Source: Methylobacterium sp. E-065
GTDB taxonomy: Bacteria; Pseudomonadota; Alphaproteobacteria; Rhizobiales; Beijerinckiaceae
Reading direction: 5' to 3'
Length of the DNA stretch: 64,000 nucleotides
Assembly (NCBI RefSeq): GCF_022829605.1
Contig: NZ_JAKSYD010000114.1
Span: forward strand, 186,001 to 250,000
Shown here: piece by piece, positions 57,296-64,000 of the stretch
Position numbering within the stretch: the first letter of the stretch is position 1
Layout: each line of letters starts with the position of its first letter
Notes under the pieces: model-generated
What the model was told of the DNA's origin: nothing
Database searches by the model: none
Seen by the model: only the letters and a program-made list of their open reading frames with translations
Translations under genes and position numbers: made by a program

Positions 57296-58731
57296 CACGC
57301 CTTCTCGGCGTGCTCGCGGGTGATGAAGGTGAGCCGCACGAGATTCGTGGCTCCGGGCGTGCCGAACGGAAGGCCGGCCACCACGATCACCCGATCGCCC
57401 ACCGCCGCGAACCGCTCGCGAACCGCGAATTTGGCGGCGCGGAACGACATGTCGTCCACGTCACTGGCATCCTTCGTGACGATCGGATGGGTGCCCCAGG
57501 CGAGCGCGAGGCGGCGCGCAGTCTCGCGCCGGGGCGTCAGGGCGATCACCGTGGCGTTCGGGCGCTCGCGCGACAGGCGCAGGGCGGTCGAACCGGAACT
57601 CGTCCAGGCCATGATGGCGTCGAGGTCGAGGGCGTCGACCATCTGATGCGCGGCCGCCGCGATCGCGTCGTTGGCGGTGTGGTCCGGCGTGGCGCTTTGG
57701 GCACGGATGATCGACCAGTAAAGCGCGTCTCGCTCAACCTGCTCGGCGATGCGGCTCATGGTTTCCACCGCGGCGAGCGGATGCGCGCCCGAAGCGCTCT
57801 CGGCCGAGAGCATCACGGCATCGGCGCCCTCGTAGACCGCGGTGGCCACATCCGAGACTTCGGCACGGGTCGGGACAGGCGCCGTGATCATCGACTCGAG
57901 CATCTGGGTCGCGACGACGACCGGCTTGCCAAAGCGCCGGGCTCCCCGAACGATGCGCTTCTGCACGCCAGGCACCTGCTCCAACGGCATCTCCACGCCG
58001 AGATCGCCGCGGGCGACCATCAGTCCGTCCGAGATCTCGATGATCTCGTCCAGTCGGGTCAGCGCCTGCGGCTTCTCGATCTTGGCCATCACCAGGGCTC
58101 GGCCGGCACAGACCTTCTTGACCTCCGCCACGTCCTCGGGGCGCTGAACGAAGGACACCGCGATCCAATCGGCGCCCGCATTGAGACCCGCGTTGAGATC
58201 CGCCCGATCCTTGTCGGTCATGGCCGGCACCGGGATCACCGTGTGGGGCAACGACACGCCCTTGCGGTTTGAGATGCGGCCGCCGACCTCGACCCGGGTC
58301 ACCGCCCGGTTCTCCGATGTCTCGACCACCGAGAGCCGCAGCTTGCCATCGTCGAGCAGGATCGCGTGGCCGGGCTCCAGGGCCTGGAGGATCTCCGGAT
58401 GCGGCAGGTGGCAGCGTGCGGAATCGCCGGGCGTCGGGTCGCCGTCGAGCACGAAGCTCGCACCGGCCTCGATCGTGACGGCGCCGTCCGCGAACGTGCC
58501 GAGCCGTAGTTTCGGCCCCTGCAGATCGACGAGAATCCCGATCGGACGCTTGGCCTCGCGCTCGATGATGCGGATCGCCTCGACCTTCTCGGGCAATTTT
58601 TCCCGGGGAAGATGGCTCATGTTGAGCCGGAACACGTCCACGCCCGCGCGGAACAGCCGTTCGATCATCTCGGGTGAATCGGAGGCCGGCCCGAGGGTGG
58701 CGACGATCTTCGTGCGGCGGGAGCGTTTCAA
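57295..58731 (-). CDS. pyk: Pyruvate kinase
   Basis: 478 residues. N-terminal RRTKIVATLGPASDSPEMIERL, FRLNMSHLP, the DLQGPKLRLG segment, catalytic Lys and metal sites in VMAKIEKPQAL and MVARGDLGVEMPLEQVP, and the K+ site/ADP region are all present. It converts phosphoenolpyruvate and ADP to pyruvate and ATP. In a serine-cycle methylotroph this enzyme has to be restrained to save PEP for carboxylation. It stands alone on the minus strand. Confidence 0.97.
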   Translation of the reverse strand: MKRSRRTKIVATLGPASDSPEMIERLFRAGVDVFRLNMSHLPREKLPEKVEAIRIIEREAKRPIGILVDLQGPKLRLGTFADGAVTIEAGASFVLDGDPTPGDSARCHLPHPEILQALEPGHAILLDDGKLRLSVVETSENRAVTRVEVGGRISNRKGVSLPHTVIPVPAMTDKDRADLNAGLNAGADWIAVSFVQRPEDVAEVKKVCAGRALVMAKIEKPQALTRLDEIIEISDGLMVARGDLGVEMPLEQVPGVQKRIVRGARRFGKPVVVATQMLESMITAPVPTRAEVSDVATAVYEGADAVMLSAESASGAHPLAAVETMSRIAEQVERDALYWSIIRAQSATPDHTANDAIAAAAHQMVDALDLDAIMAWTSSGSTALRLSRERPNATVIALTPRRETARRLALAWGTHPIVTKDASDVDDMSFRAAKFAVRERFAAVGDRVIVVAGLPFGTPGATNLVRLTFITREHAEKA

Positions 58732-58837
58732 GCGGGATCCTCCGGGTATTTCACCGCGAGCCTTCAGGCGTCGTCGGGTTATTGGGACGGATGCGGGGGC
58801 GACCCGCAGCGAATCGTGCAGTGACGGCGCCGTCGCC

Positions 58838-59320
58838 CTACGGTTTGGCGGGGACGTCCGCGCGGTTCGGATCGGTCAGCTGAACAGTCCAGCTCTTCTG
58901 CTCGCCGGTATCGACTTCGAAGAAGCCATTGCGGTCGTAGCCCCTGGCGAGACAATCTTCGAGTCCGCGGATGGTGAACTCGGAATCACGGGTACACATG
59001 AGCGAGCGCCCACTCCACTCGCCGCCGCGCGTGTAATCCACCGCGAACACATAGTAGAATCGGGCCGCCAACGCACCTTTCAGCAGGGTCTCGCAGGCCT
59101 TCGGTGCGAGGTCCCACCACCCCTCCGTGACCCAGCCCTGCGGATCGCGGTAGCCCAGCGAGATCCCGACCTTGCTGCCGGTCTGGTTGCACAGGCGCAG
59201 GTCGGCTTTCGCCGGGCCCGCACCGAGGAGCGCGAACCCGAGGACCGTGAGTGCGGGCAGGAGTTGAGCCGCCCGGACGCGAACGCTGAAGCCATGCCCG
59301 ATCGCGCTGCAATCGCCCAC
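58838..59320 (-). CDS. Exported DUF1036 protein
   Basis: About 160 residues if started at GTG 59320; the start is uncertain and TTG/ATG codons further upstream up to 59422 are open. A signal peptide ends near GAGPAKA, followed by the DUF1036 domain: DLRLCNQTGSKVGISLGYRDPQGWVTEGWWDLAPKACETLL, then a C-terminal GYDRNGFFEVDTG. Conserved cysteines suggest disulfides. The role is unknown; it is probably periplasmic. It follows the glycerate kinase gene on the same strand. Confidence 0.78.
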   Translation of the reverse strand: MGDCSAIGHGFSVRVRAAQLLPALTVLGFALLGAGPAKADLRLCNQTGSKVGISLGYRDPQGWVTEGWWDLAPKACETLLKGALAARFYYVFAVDYTRGGEWSGRSLMCTRDSEFTIRGLEDCLARGYDRNGFFEVDTGEQKSWTVQLTDPNRADVPAKP

Positions 59321-59387
59321 GGCTCCAAGCCTTTGGTTTGGGGCGCTCTTCTGCGCCAAACCGGCGTCCACGTCCGCGGAGAACGCA

Positions 59388-60707
59388 CTAGTTGACGAGG
59401 ATGATGCGGCAATCGTTGACATTGGTACAGGTCGGGCCGGGATTCACGAGGTCGCCGAGAGCCGCGAAGAACGCGGTCGAGTCGTTCTGCTCCAGCATCG
59501 CGGCCGGGTCGAGGCCGGCGGCGCGGGCGCGCTCGAGGGTGGTGGGATCGACGATACCGCCCGCGGGGTCGGTGGCGTGGCCTCGGCCGCCGTCGGTGCC
59601 GTCGGTATCGGCACTGATACCGGAAATGCCCGGCTCGCCCGCCAGGGCGACGGCGAGGGCCATCGCGTATTCCTGGTTCGGCCCGCCATTGCCCTCACCT
59701 CGGATGGTGACGGTCAGTTCGCCCCCTGAGATCAACGCAACTCGCTGGCCGGAAGCCTTGTAGCGCTTGGCCGCGACGGCGTGCTCGGCGGCGACTTCGC
59801 GGGCCTCGCCCTCCAGATCGGCGCCCAGCATCACGGGCTCGTAGCCGGCCGCTTTGGCCGCCTCGGCCGCCGCGTTCAGGGCGTCGATCGGGCGGGCGAT
59901 GATGCGGTATTCCGCACGCGCAAAGGCCGGATCGCCCGCCTTCGGCGTCTCGTTGTTCGGGTCGTTGAGCAGGCGCGTCGCTTCTTCCGGTAGCGGGATG
60001 TTGCGGCGTTCGCAGATGGCCCGCGCATCGGCCAGCGTGGACGGGTCTGGCACGGTCGGCCCGGACGCGATCACCGCCGGATCGTCGAACGGCACATCCG
60101 AGATCGCCAGCGTCAGGATCCGCCGTGCGTTGCGGGCGGCGAGTGCGAGGCGCCCGCCCTTGATCCGGGAAATGTGCTTGCGGACCGTGTTGATCTCGCC
60201 GATCGGCGCGCCGGAGCGCAGCATCGCGCGGGTGATCGCCTGCTTCTCGATCAGCGTCAGATCACCGGCCGGGGCGATCCAGTTGGCCGAGCCGCCGCCG
60301 GAGAGCAGCACCAGAACCTCGTCGTCCGGCCCGGCCTCTGTGGCGAGCCGCAGGGCTTCCTTGGTCGCCGCAATGCCGGCCTCGTCAGGTACGGGGTGAC
60401 CGGCCTCGACCATATGGATCCCGGGCGCGTCCTGTCCGTAGCCATGGCGTGCCACCGCGAGCCCCACGATCCGGTCGTCGCCGAGGCCGTGCTTCTGCCG
60501 GTAGAAGCGGCTCGCCACGGCGCTCATGCTGCCCGCGGCCTTGCCGGCGGCCAGGATGATCAGCCGGCCCGGGCTCGGTTCGGGCAGGTGCGGCGGCAGG
60601 GCGAGATCGGGATGGGCGGCCCGGATCGCCGCCGTGAGGAGGCTGTCGAGGAGCGCGCGCTGCCCCTGAATGGCGGGATCTGCGGCGGGCGGGACGGTCT
60701 CGGTCAT
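59388..60707 (-). CDS. gckA: Glycerate 2-kinase (GckA/TtuD family), serine cycle
   Basis: 439 residues from the ATG at 60707. Family segments: RLIILAAGKAAGSMSAVA near residue 48, VLLSGGGSANWIAPAGDLTL, INTVRKHISRIKGGRLALAA and LISGGELTVTIRGEGNGGPNQEYAMALA. It phosphorylates D-glycerate to 2-phosphoglycerate, the step that returns glycerate to the C3 pool in the serine cycle of methylotrophs; TtuD paralogues do the same in tartrate breakdown. The rest of the serine cycle genes are not in the window. The methylotrophic role is inferred. Confidence 0.93.
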   Translation of the reverse strand: MTETVPPAADPAIQGQRALLDSLLTAAIRAAHPDLALPPHLPEPSPGRLIILAAGKAAGSMSAVASRFYRQKHGLGDDRIVGLAVARHGYGQDAPGIHMVEAGHPVPDEAGIAATKEALRLATEAGPDDEVLVLLSGGGSANWIAPAGDLTLIEKQAITRAMLRSGAPIGEINTVRKHISRIKGGRLALAARNARRILTLAISDVPFDDPAVIASGPTVPDPSTLADARAICERRNIPLPEEATRLLNDPNNETPKAGDPAFARAEYRIIARPIDALNAAAEAAKAAGYEPVMLGADLEGEAREVAAEHAVAAKRYKASGQRVALISGGELTVTIRGEGNGGPNQEYAMALAVALAGEPGISGISADTDGTDGGRGHATDPAGGIVDPTTLERARAAGLDPAAMLEQNDSTAFFAALGDLVNPGPTCTNVNDCRIILVN

Positions 60708-60885
60708 GGCGTCGGACGGGCTCCTCTCTCGACCCGATCGCACGATCCCCACCCGTTTCTTGCCGGGGCGGCGGGCCCGTTTCTTGCCGTGAGCGCACGA
60801 TCCTTGATAGGTGATCTGCCCGAGCCTTCGCGCCACGGCAAGCGCCTTCGGCGTGCCCGCACAGATTGGAAGACCTCGGAGCCCC

Positions 60886-61650
60886 GTGACCCGTCCGGAG
60901 AATGAAGCCGCCGCCCAGGTGCCGCATCCCTGCGAGATCATACCGGGCGATCCCGCCTGCGGCCTCGTCATCGCCTGCGACCATGCCTCGAATTATGTCC
61001 CACCGGACATCGAGCTCGGCCTGCCGCCCTCCGAATTCGCCCGGCATATCGCCTACGACATCGGTGCCGCGGCGGTGACCCGGAGCCTGGCGGCGCAGCT
61101 CGGCGCGCCGGCGATCCTGACGAATTTTTCGCGGCTGATCATCGATCCGAACCGCGGCCGGGCCGACCCGACACTAATCATGCGCCTCTCCGACGGCGCG
61201 GTGGTTCCGGGCAATGCCCGGATCGACGCGGCCGGCAAGCAGGCGCGGATCGCCCGGTTCTACGCGCCGTTCGACGAGGCCATCGACGCCGCGATCGGAG
61301 CCGCAGAGGCAGCGGGGCAACCGGCTAAGATCCTGACCATGCACAGTTTTACGCCGTACTGGCGTGGCATCCCGAGACCCTGGCAGGTCGGCATCCTGTA
61401 CGACCACGACACGCGCTTCGCCCGACCGCTGATCGACGCGTTGGCGGCCGATCCGGCCGGGCTGACGGTCGGCGACAACCAGCCCTATGGCGGCGGCCTG
61501 CCGGGCGACACAATCGACCGCCACGCCACAGCGCGCGGGCTTCCGAATGCCCTGGTGGAGATCCGCCAGGATCTGATCACCGATGAGGCCGGTCAGGCGG
61601 AGTGGGCCGCGCGCTTCGCCCGCATCCTGCGTCCGCTGATGGCGGCTTGA
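60886..61650 (+). CDS. N-formylglutamate amidohydrolase family protein
   Basis: 254 residues from GTG 60886, which has GGAG four bases upstream. The family signs are CGLVIACDHASNYVPPDIE (metal-binding Asp-His), LIIDPNRGRADPTLI, and ILTMHSFTPYWRG; the C-terminal NQPYGGGLPGDTIDRHA is also typical. True HutG hydrolyses formylglutamate in histidine breakdown, but no hut genes are near, so the substrate may be another N-acyl or N-formyl amino acid. It is divergent from the glycerate kinase gene. Confidence 0.85.
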   Translation: MTRPENEAAAQVPHPCEIIPGDPACGLVIACDHASNYVPPDIELGLPPSEFARHIAYDIGAAAVTRSLAAQLGAPAILTNFSRLIIDPNRGRADPTLIMRLSDGAVVPGNARIDAAGKQARIARFYAPFDEAIDAAIGAAEAAGQPAKILTMHSFTPYWRGIPRPWQVGILYDHDTRFARPLIDALAADPAGLTVGDNQPYGGGLPGDTIDRHATARGLPNALVEIRQDLITDEAGQAEWAARFARILRPLMAA

Positions 61651-61706
61651 TCCCGGCGCTACCGATTCCGAAATTCGAGTTCGTACGCGAAGAAGGCACG
61701 CGATTG

Positions 61707-62015
61707 ATGAATGATCTCGAAGCACGCACGCAGGTCGAACTCGAAGCAGCCGTGTTCCGCCGGCTGGTGGCGCATCTGCGGACGCGCACGGACGTGCAGA
61801 ACATCGATTTGATGAATCTCGCGGGCTTCTGCCGGAACTGCCTGTCCAACTGGTTGAAGGACGCCGCCGACGAGAAGGGCGTGGCGCTCACCAAGGACGC
61901 GAGTCGGGAGGCGGTCTACGGCATGCCGTATGAGGTATGGAAGGCGAAGCATCAAACCGAGGCCAGCCCCACGCAGCAGGCGGGCTTCGCGGCGAATCAA
62001 ACCAAGGGGCATTGA
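61707..62015 (+). CDS. DUF1244 family protein
   Basis: 102 residues from the ATG at 61707. The family centre is [27 protein letters not shown], with a conserved CxxC pair, then [17 protein letters not shown]. Small, soluble and widespread in proteobacteria with no assigned function. It lies downstream of the formylglutamate amidohydrolase-like gene and before the gapR gene on the same strand. Confidence 0.88.
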   Translation: MNDLEARTQVELEAAVFRRLVAHLRTRTDVQNIDLMNLAGFCRNCLSNWLKDAADEKGVALTKDASREAVYGMPYEVWKAKHQTEASPTQQAGFAANQTKGH

Positions 62016-62103
62016 GGAGCCGCGAATCGGTTCAGCTTCCGGTAAGTTCGCCCCATTAACCACGGGTCAGGGCGCAACTGCGCCGTGTAGTCCGGAGAGC
62101 CCC

Positions 62104-62397
62104 ATGAACGCCCATTCGATGCCCAGCGCCGCGCAGCGGCCCGGCGGCGACGTCTCGTCGGCCGAAGGCGTGGCCGCCGACGAGCTGAAGCAGTTCATCG
62201 AGCGGCTCGAACGGCTTGAGGAAGAGAAGGCCGGCATCATGGGCGACATCAAGGAGGTGTTCGCCGAGCTGAAGGGCCGGGGTTTCGACTCCAAGGCGGT
62301 CCGCACCATCCTGCGGATCCGCAAGCAGGATCACAGCGAGCGCCAGGAGCAGGAAGCCATTCTGGAGCTGTACATGCAGGCGCTCGGCATGGCGTAG
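62104..62397 (+). CDS. gapR: GapR-like nucleoid-associated protein (DUF2312)
   Basis: 97 residues from the ATG at 62104 with GGAGAG upstream. The conserved core is [49 protein letters not shown], typical of DUF2312/GapR. In Caulobacter, GapR forms tetramers around overtwisted DNA and stimulates topoisomerases during replication. An N-terminal extension of about 25 residues is Ser/Ala/Pro rich. It is followed by a hairpin before a convergent gene. Confidence 0.92.
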   Translation: MNAHSMPSAAQRPGGDVSSAEGVAADELKQFIERLERLEEEKAGIMGDIKEVFAELKGRGFDSKAVRTILRIRKQDHSERQEQEAILELYMQALGMA

Positions 62398-62408
62398 CCC
62401 GACGACAC

Positions 62409-62433
62409 CGTGCCGGATCTTGGGTCCGGCACG
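62409..62433. terminator. Hairpin between gapR and the phosphatase gene
   Basis: Nine-bp stem (62409-62417 with 62425-62433) around TCTTGGG, between convergent genes. No T-run on either side; it is likely to be a shared transcript end. Confidence 0.55.
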
Positions 62434-62455
62434 GGAAACGGCACTTTCGCGGTCT

Positions 62456-64000
62456 TCAATGGGCTTCGGCAGGCGCCGGATGGGTTTCGTCAATCAGGCC
62501 CAGCGTCCGCCCCGGATAGCCGGCGGCGTCGAAATAGCGGGTCTGGCCGACCGTCTGATAGCGCAGGATCGTGGTGAGGCCGGTCGTGTCCGGCTCCGAG
62601 CGCAGGACATGCGTCTCCGCTTTCGGCGTCGCCCCATTGGCCAGCGCTTCCGTAAGCACCCGCCCGACCAGCGTGCCCTTGTCGGGGATCGTCAGATCGA
62701 GGATCCGCGCGATGGTCCTGCCGAGGTCGGCATTGCTCGCCGGGACCGGGCTTTCGAGGCCGGCGCGGAAGCTGGGGCCGGCGGCGCCCATCACGTTGCG
62801 CGTATCGGCCCGCGAGAAGCTGCCGTGCATGCCCTGGCCCTGCTGCAGCCCGGTATCGGAGACTTCCACGCCGCAGGTGGTCGGATCGGCGCAGCCGGTG
62901 GAGAAGCTCCGGAAGTTGACCACGATGGCGGGCATCGGCGTCAGGGCCGAGCCGTCCAGCGCGATGGCCGAAAGGGGCAGCGTGCCCGGGATCGAGCCCA
63001 GAGCGGCGCTGACGAATAGGCCGCTGACGTAATCCTGCCGGGACAGAGCCTCGACGACCCGCTGCGCCAGGGCGCGGTCGCAGTTCGGAATGTAAACGAG
63101 GTCCGAGCCGCCATTGGCCGCCACGACCACGTCGGGCTTGGCCGGATCCGTGCCGATCAGGCCGTTCGCGCGGCTCGGGAAGGTCTCCGCACCGAGCTTG
63201 GCGCCCTTGGCGTCCGGATCGAACAGGCCGAGGCCGAGCGCGTGCGCGATGTCGATGGCGACGAAGCCCGGCGGCAGCTGACGGCTCGGGACGCCCTTGT
63301 AGCTCTGGGTCGCGGAAAAACTCGTCGCGCTCTCCTTGGAGATGGTCGAGAAGCCGTGATCCGAGGTCAGGATCACGTCGGTCGTCTCCGCGAGCCCCTG
63401 GTCCTTCAGGGCGGCCAGCAGCGTGGCGAGGTTGGTGTCGGCGTTGCGGATGGCGGCAAGGCTGGTCGGGCCGTTGATGCCCGGGACCAGCCGGCCGAGA
63501 CTGTCGCCCTGGTTGTGCTGGGTCCCGTCCGGATCGCGAGACCAGAACACCAAAACGAACGGCGCCTTGCGCGCCTTGAACAGCGGCAGCACCGCCTTGG
63601 CGGCGACATCGGCAAAATAGGCCTGCTGATCGACGTTGGCGGCGAGCGTTCCCGGCGCGTCGGCATTGCCGGCCGTACCGTTGGCACCGCGGGTCGGCGC
63701 CTGGACCGGCAGACCGGCGGTGCCGAGACGGACCTTGAGCTCGTCGCTCAGCGGGATCCCGGCGGGGCGGCCGGTGCTGTCATCGATCAGGATCGTCTCC
63801 TGGCCGGATCGGGCCGTGTGATCGAAGACCAGGGACGGCCCGAGCTTGCCGATGCTGGCGGTCGACAGCCCCCTGGCGTGCGCCGCCCGCAGGATCGTCT
63901 CCTCGTTCAGGTAATTGCCGGCGAAATGCTCATCGACATCGCCGAGCACCGGATCACTCTCCAGGAACGGCGTGAGGCTCTCGCCCGCCCCCGGCACCGG
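62456..64000 (-). CDS. Alkaline phosphatase superfamily protein, nucleotide pyrophosphatase/phosphodiesterase-like (5' part outside)
   Basis: The frame is open to the right edge; more than 510 residues are inside. Metal-binding segments include VLVFWSRDPDGTQHNQGDS and DVILTSDHGFSTISKESA (Asp-His pair), as in type I phosphodiesterase/sulfatase-fold enzymes. A pair of cysteines (GCADPTTCGVE) suggests an exported protein with a disulfide. The C-terminal part (LTTILRYQTVGQTRYFDAAG) is less conserved. The nucleophile Thr/Ser region and any signal peptide are outside the window. It may release phosphate from nucleotides or phosphodiesters in the periplasm. Confidence 0.82.
   Translation of the reverse strand, partial: PVPGAGESLTPFLESDPVLGDVDEHFAGNYLNEETILRAAHARGLSTASIGKLGPSLVFDHTARSGQETILIDDSTGRPAGIPLSDELKVRLGTAGLPVQAPTRGANGTAGNADAPGTLAANVDQQAYFADVAAKAVLPLFKARKAPFVLVFWSRDPDGTQHNQGDSLGRLVPGINGPTSLAAIRNADTNLATLLAALKDQGLAETTDVILTSDHGFSTISKESATSFSATQSYKGVPSRQLPPGFVAIDIAHALGLGLFDPDAKGAKLGAETFPSRANGLIGTDPAKPDVVVAANGGSDLVYIPNCDRALAQRVVEALSRQDYVSGLFVSAALGSIPGTLPLSAIALDGSALTPMPAIVVNFRSFSTGCADPTTCGVEVSDTGLQQGQGMHGSFSRADTRNVMGAAGPSFRAGLESPVPASNADLGRTIARILDLTIPDKGTLVGRVLTEALANGATPKAETHVLRSEPDTTGLTTILRYQTVGQTRYFDAAGYPGRTLGLIDETHPAPAEAH

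Overview
The window is a high-G+C chromosomal segment of an alphaproteobacterium, most likely Methylobacterium or a close relative. This is inferred from the serine-cycle type glycerate 2-kinase, the DUF4167-prmC-prfA-ptsP-lysC block, the GapR (DUF2312) and DUF1244 genes, and the zapA-DUF4164 / gap-pgk-fba neighbourhood. There is no rRNA, convincing tRNA, CRISPR array or intact insertion sequence. Long open frames antisense to real genes are common, as expected at this base composition, and were discounted.

Region by region. (1) 1-6750: high-affinity potassium uptake, with the end of kdpA, a one-helix KdpF-like ORF, kdpB, kdpC and kdpD. A PTS EIIA(Ntr)-like gene sits where the response regulator gene kdpE would be expected. 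(2) 6769-12661: purine use, with a hypoxanthine/guanine-type permease, an XdhD-like 2Fe-2S/molybdenum fusion, a separate FAD subunit and a divergent urate oxidase. (3) 12812-18577: signalling and surface genes, with a stand-alone HWE-like kinase, a low-G+C glycosyltransferase, a chemoreceptor and an orphan sugar-type binding protein. (4) 18707-19690: gmd. (5) 19915-27486: malonate use, with mdcA-C-D-E-G-H divergent from madLM and a GntR/FCD regulator gene; mdcB is absent. (6) 27583-34747: zapA and DUF4164 on one strand, and gap, pgk, fba, a ThiE-like gene and a Sel1-repeat gene on the other. A strongly structured 260-base leader precedes gap. (7) 34752-41402: cupin, AhpD-like, DUF779, aldehyde dehydrogenase, small exported proteins and a DUF3649-PepSY-DUF3325 membrane cluster. 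(8) 41509-45063: tandem cold-shock protein, response regulator, Ppx/GppA and RlmE. (9) 45364-52876: DUF4167, prmC, prfA, ptsP and lysC on the minus strand. (10) 53066-64000: ubiG, PEBP, PAS protein, rpmJ, TPR protein, alpha/beta hydrolase, pyk, DUF1036, glycerate kinase, formylglutamate amidohydrolase-like protein, DUF1244, gapR and a partial phosphatase.

Links across the window. PtsP at 49-51 kb is the expected start of the phosphorelay that could charge the EIIA-like protein beside kdpD, tying potassium uptake to nitrogen/PEP status. Gap, Pgk, Fba, Pyk and glycerate kinase are central carbon enzymes around the serine cycle and gluconeogenesis. The mdc/mad block imports malonate and decarboxylates it to acetate.
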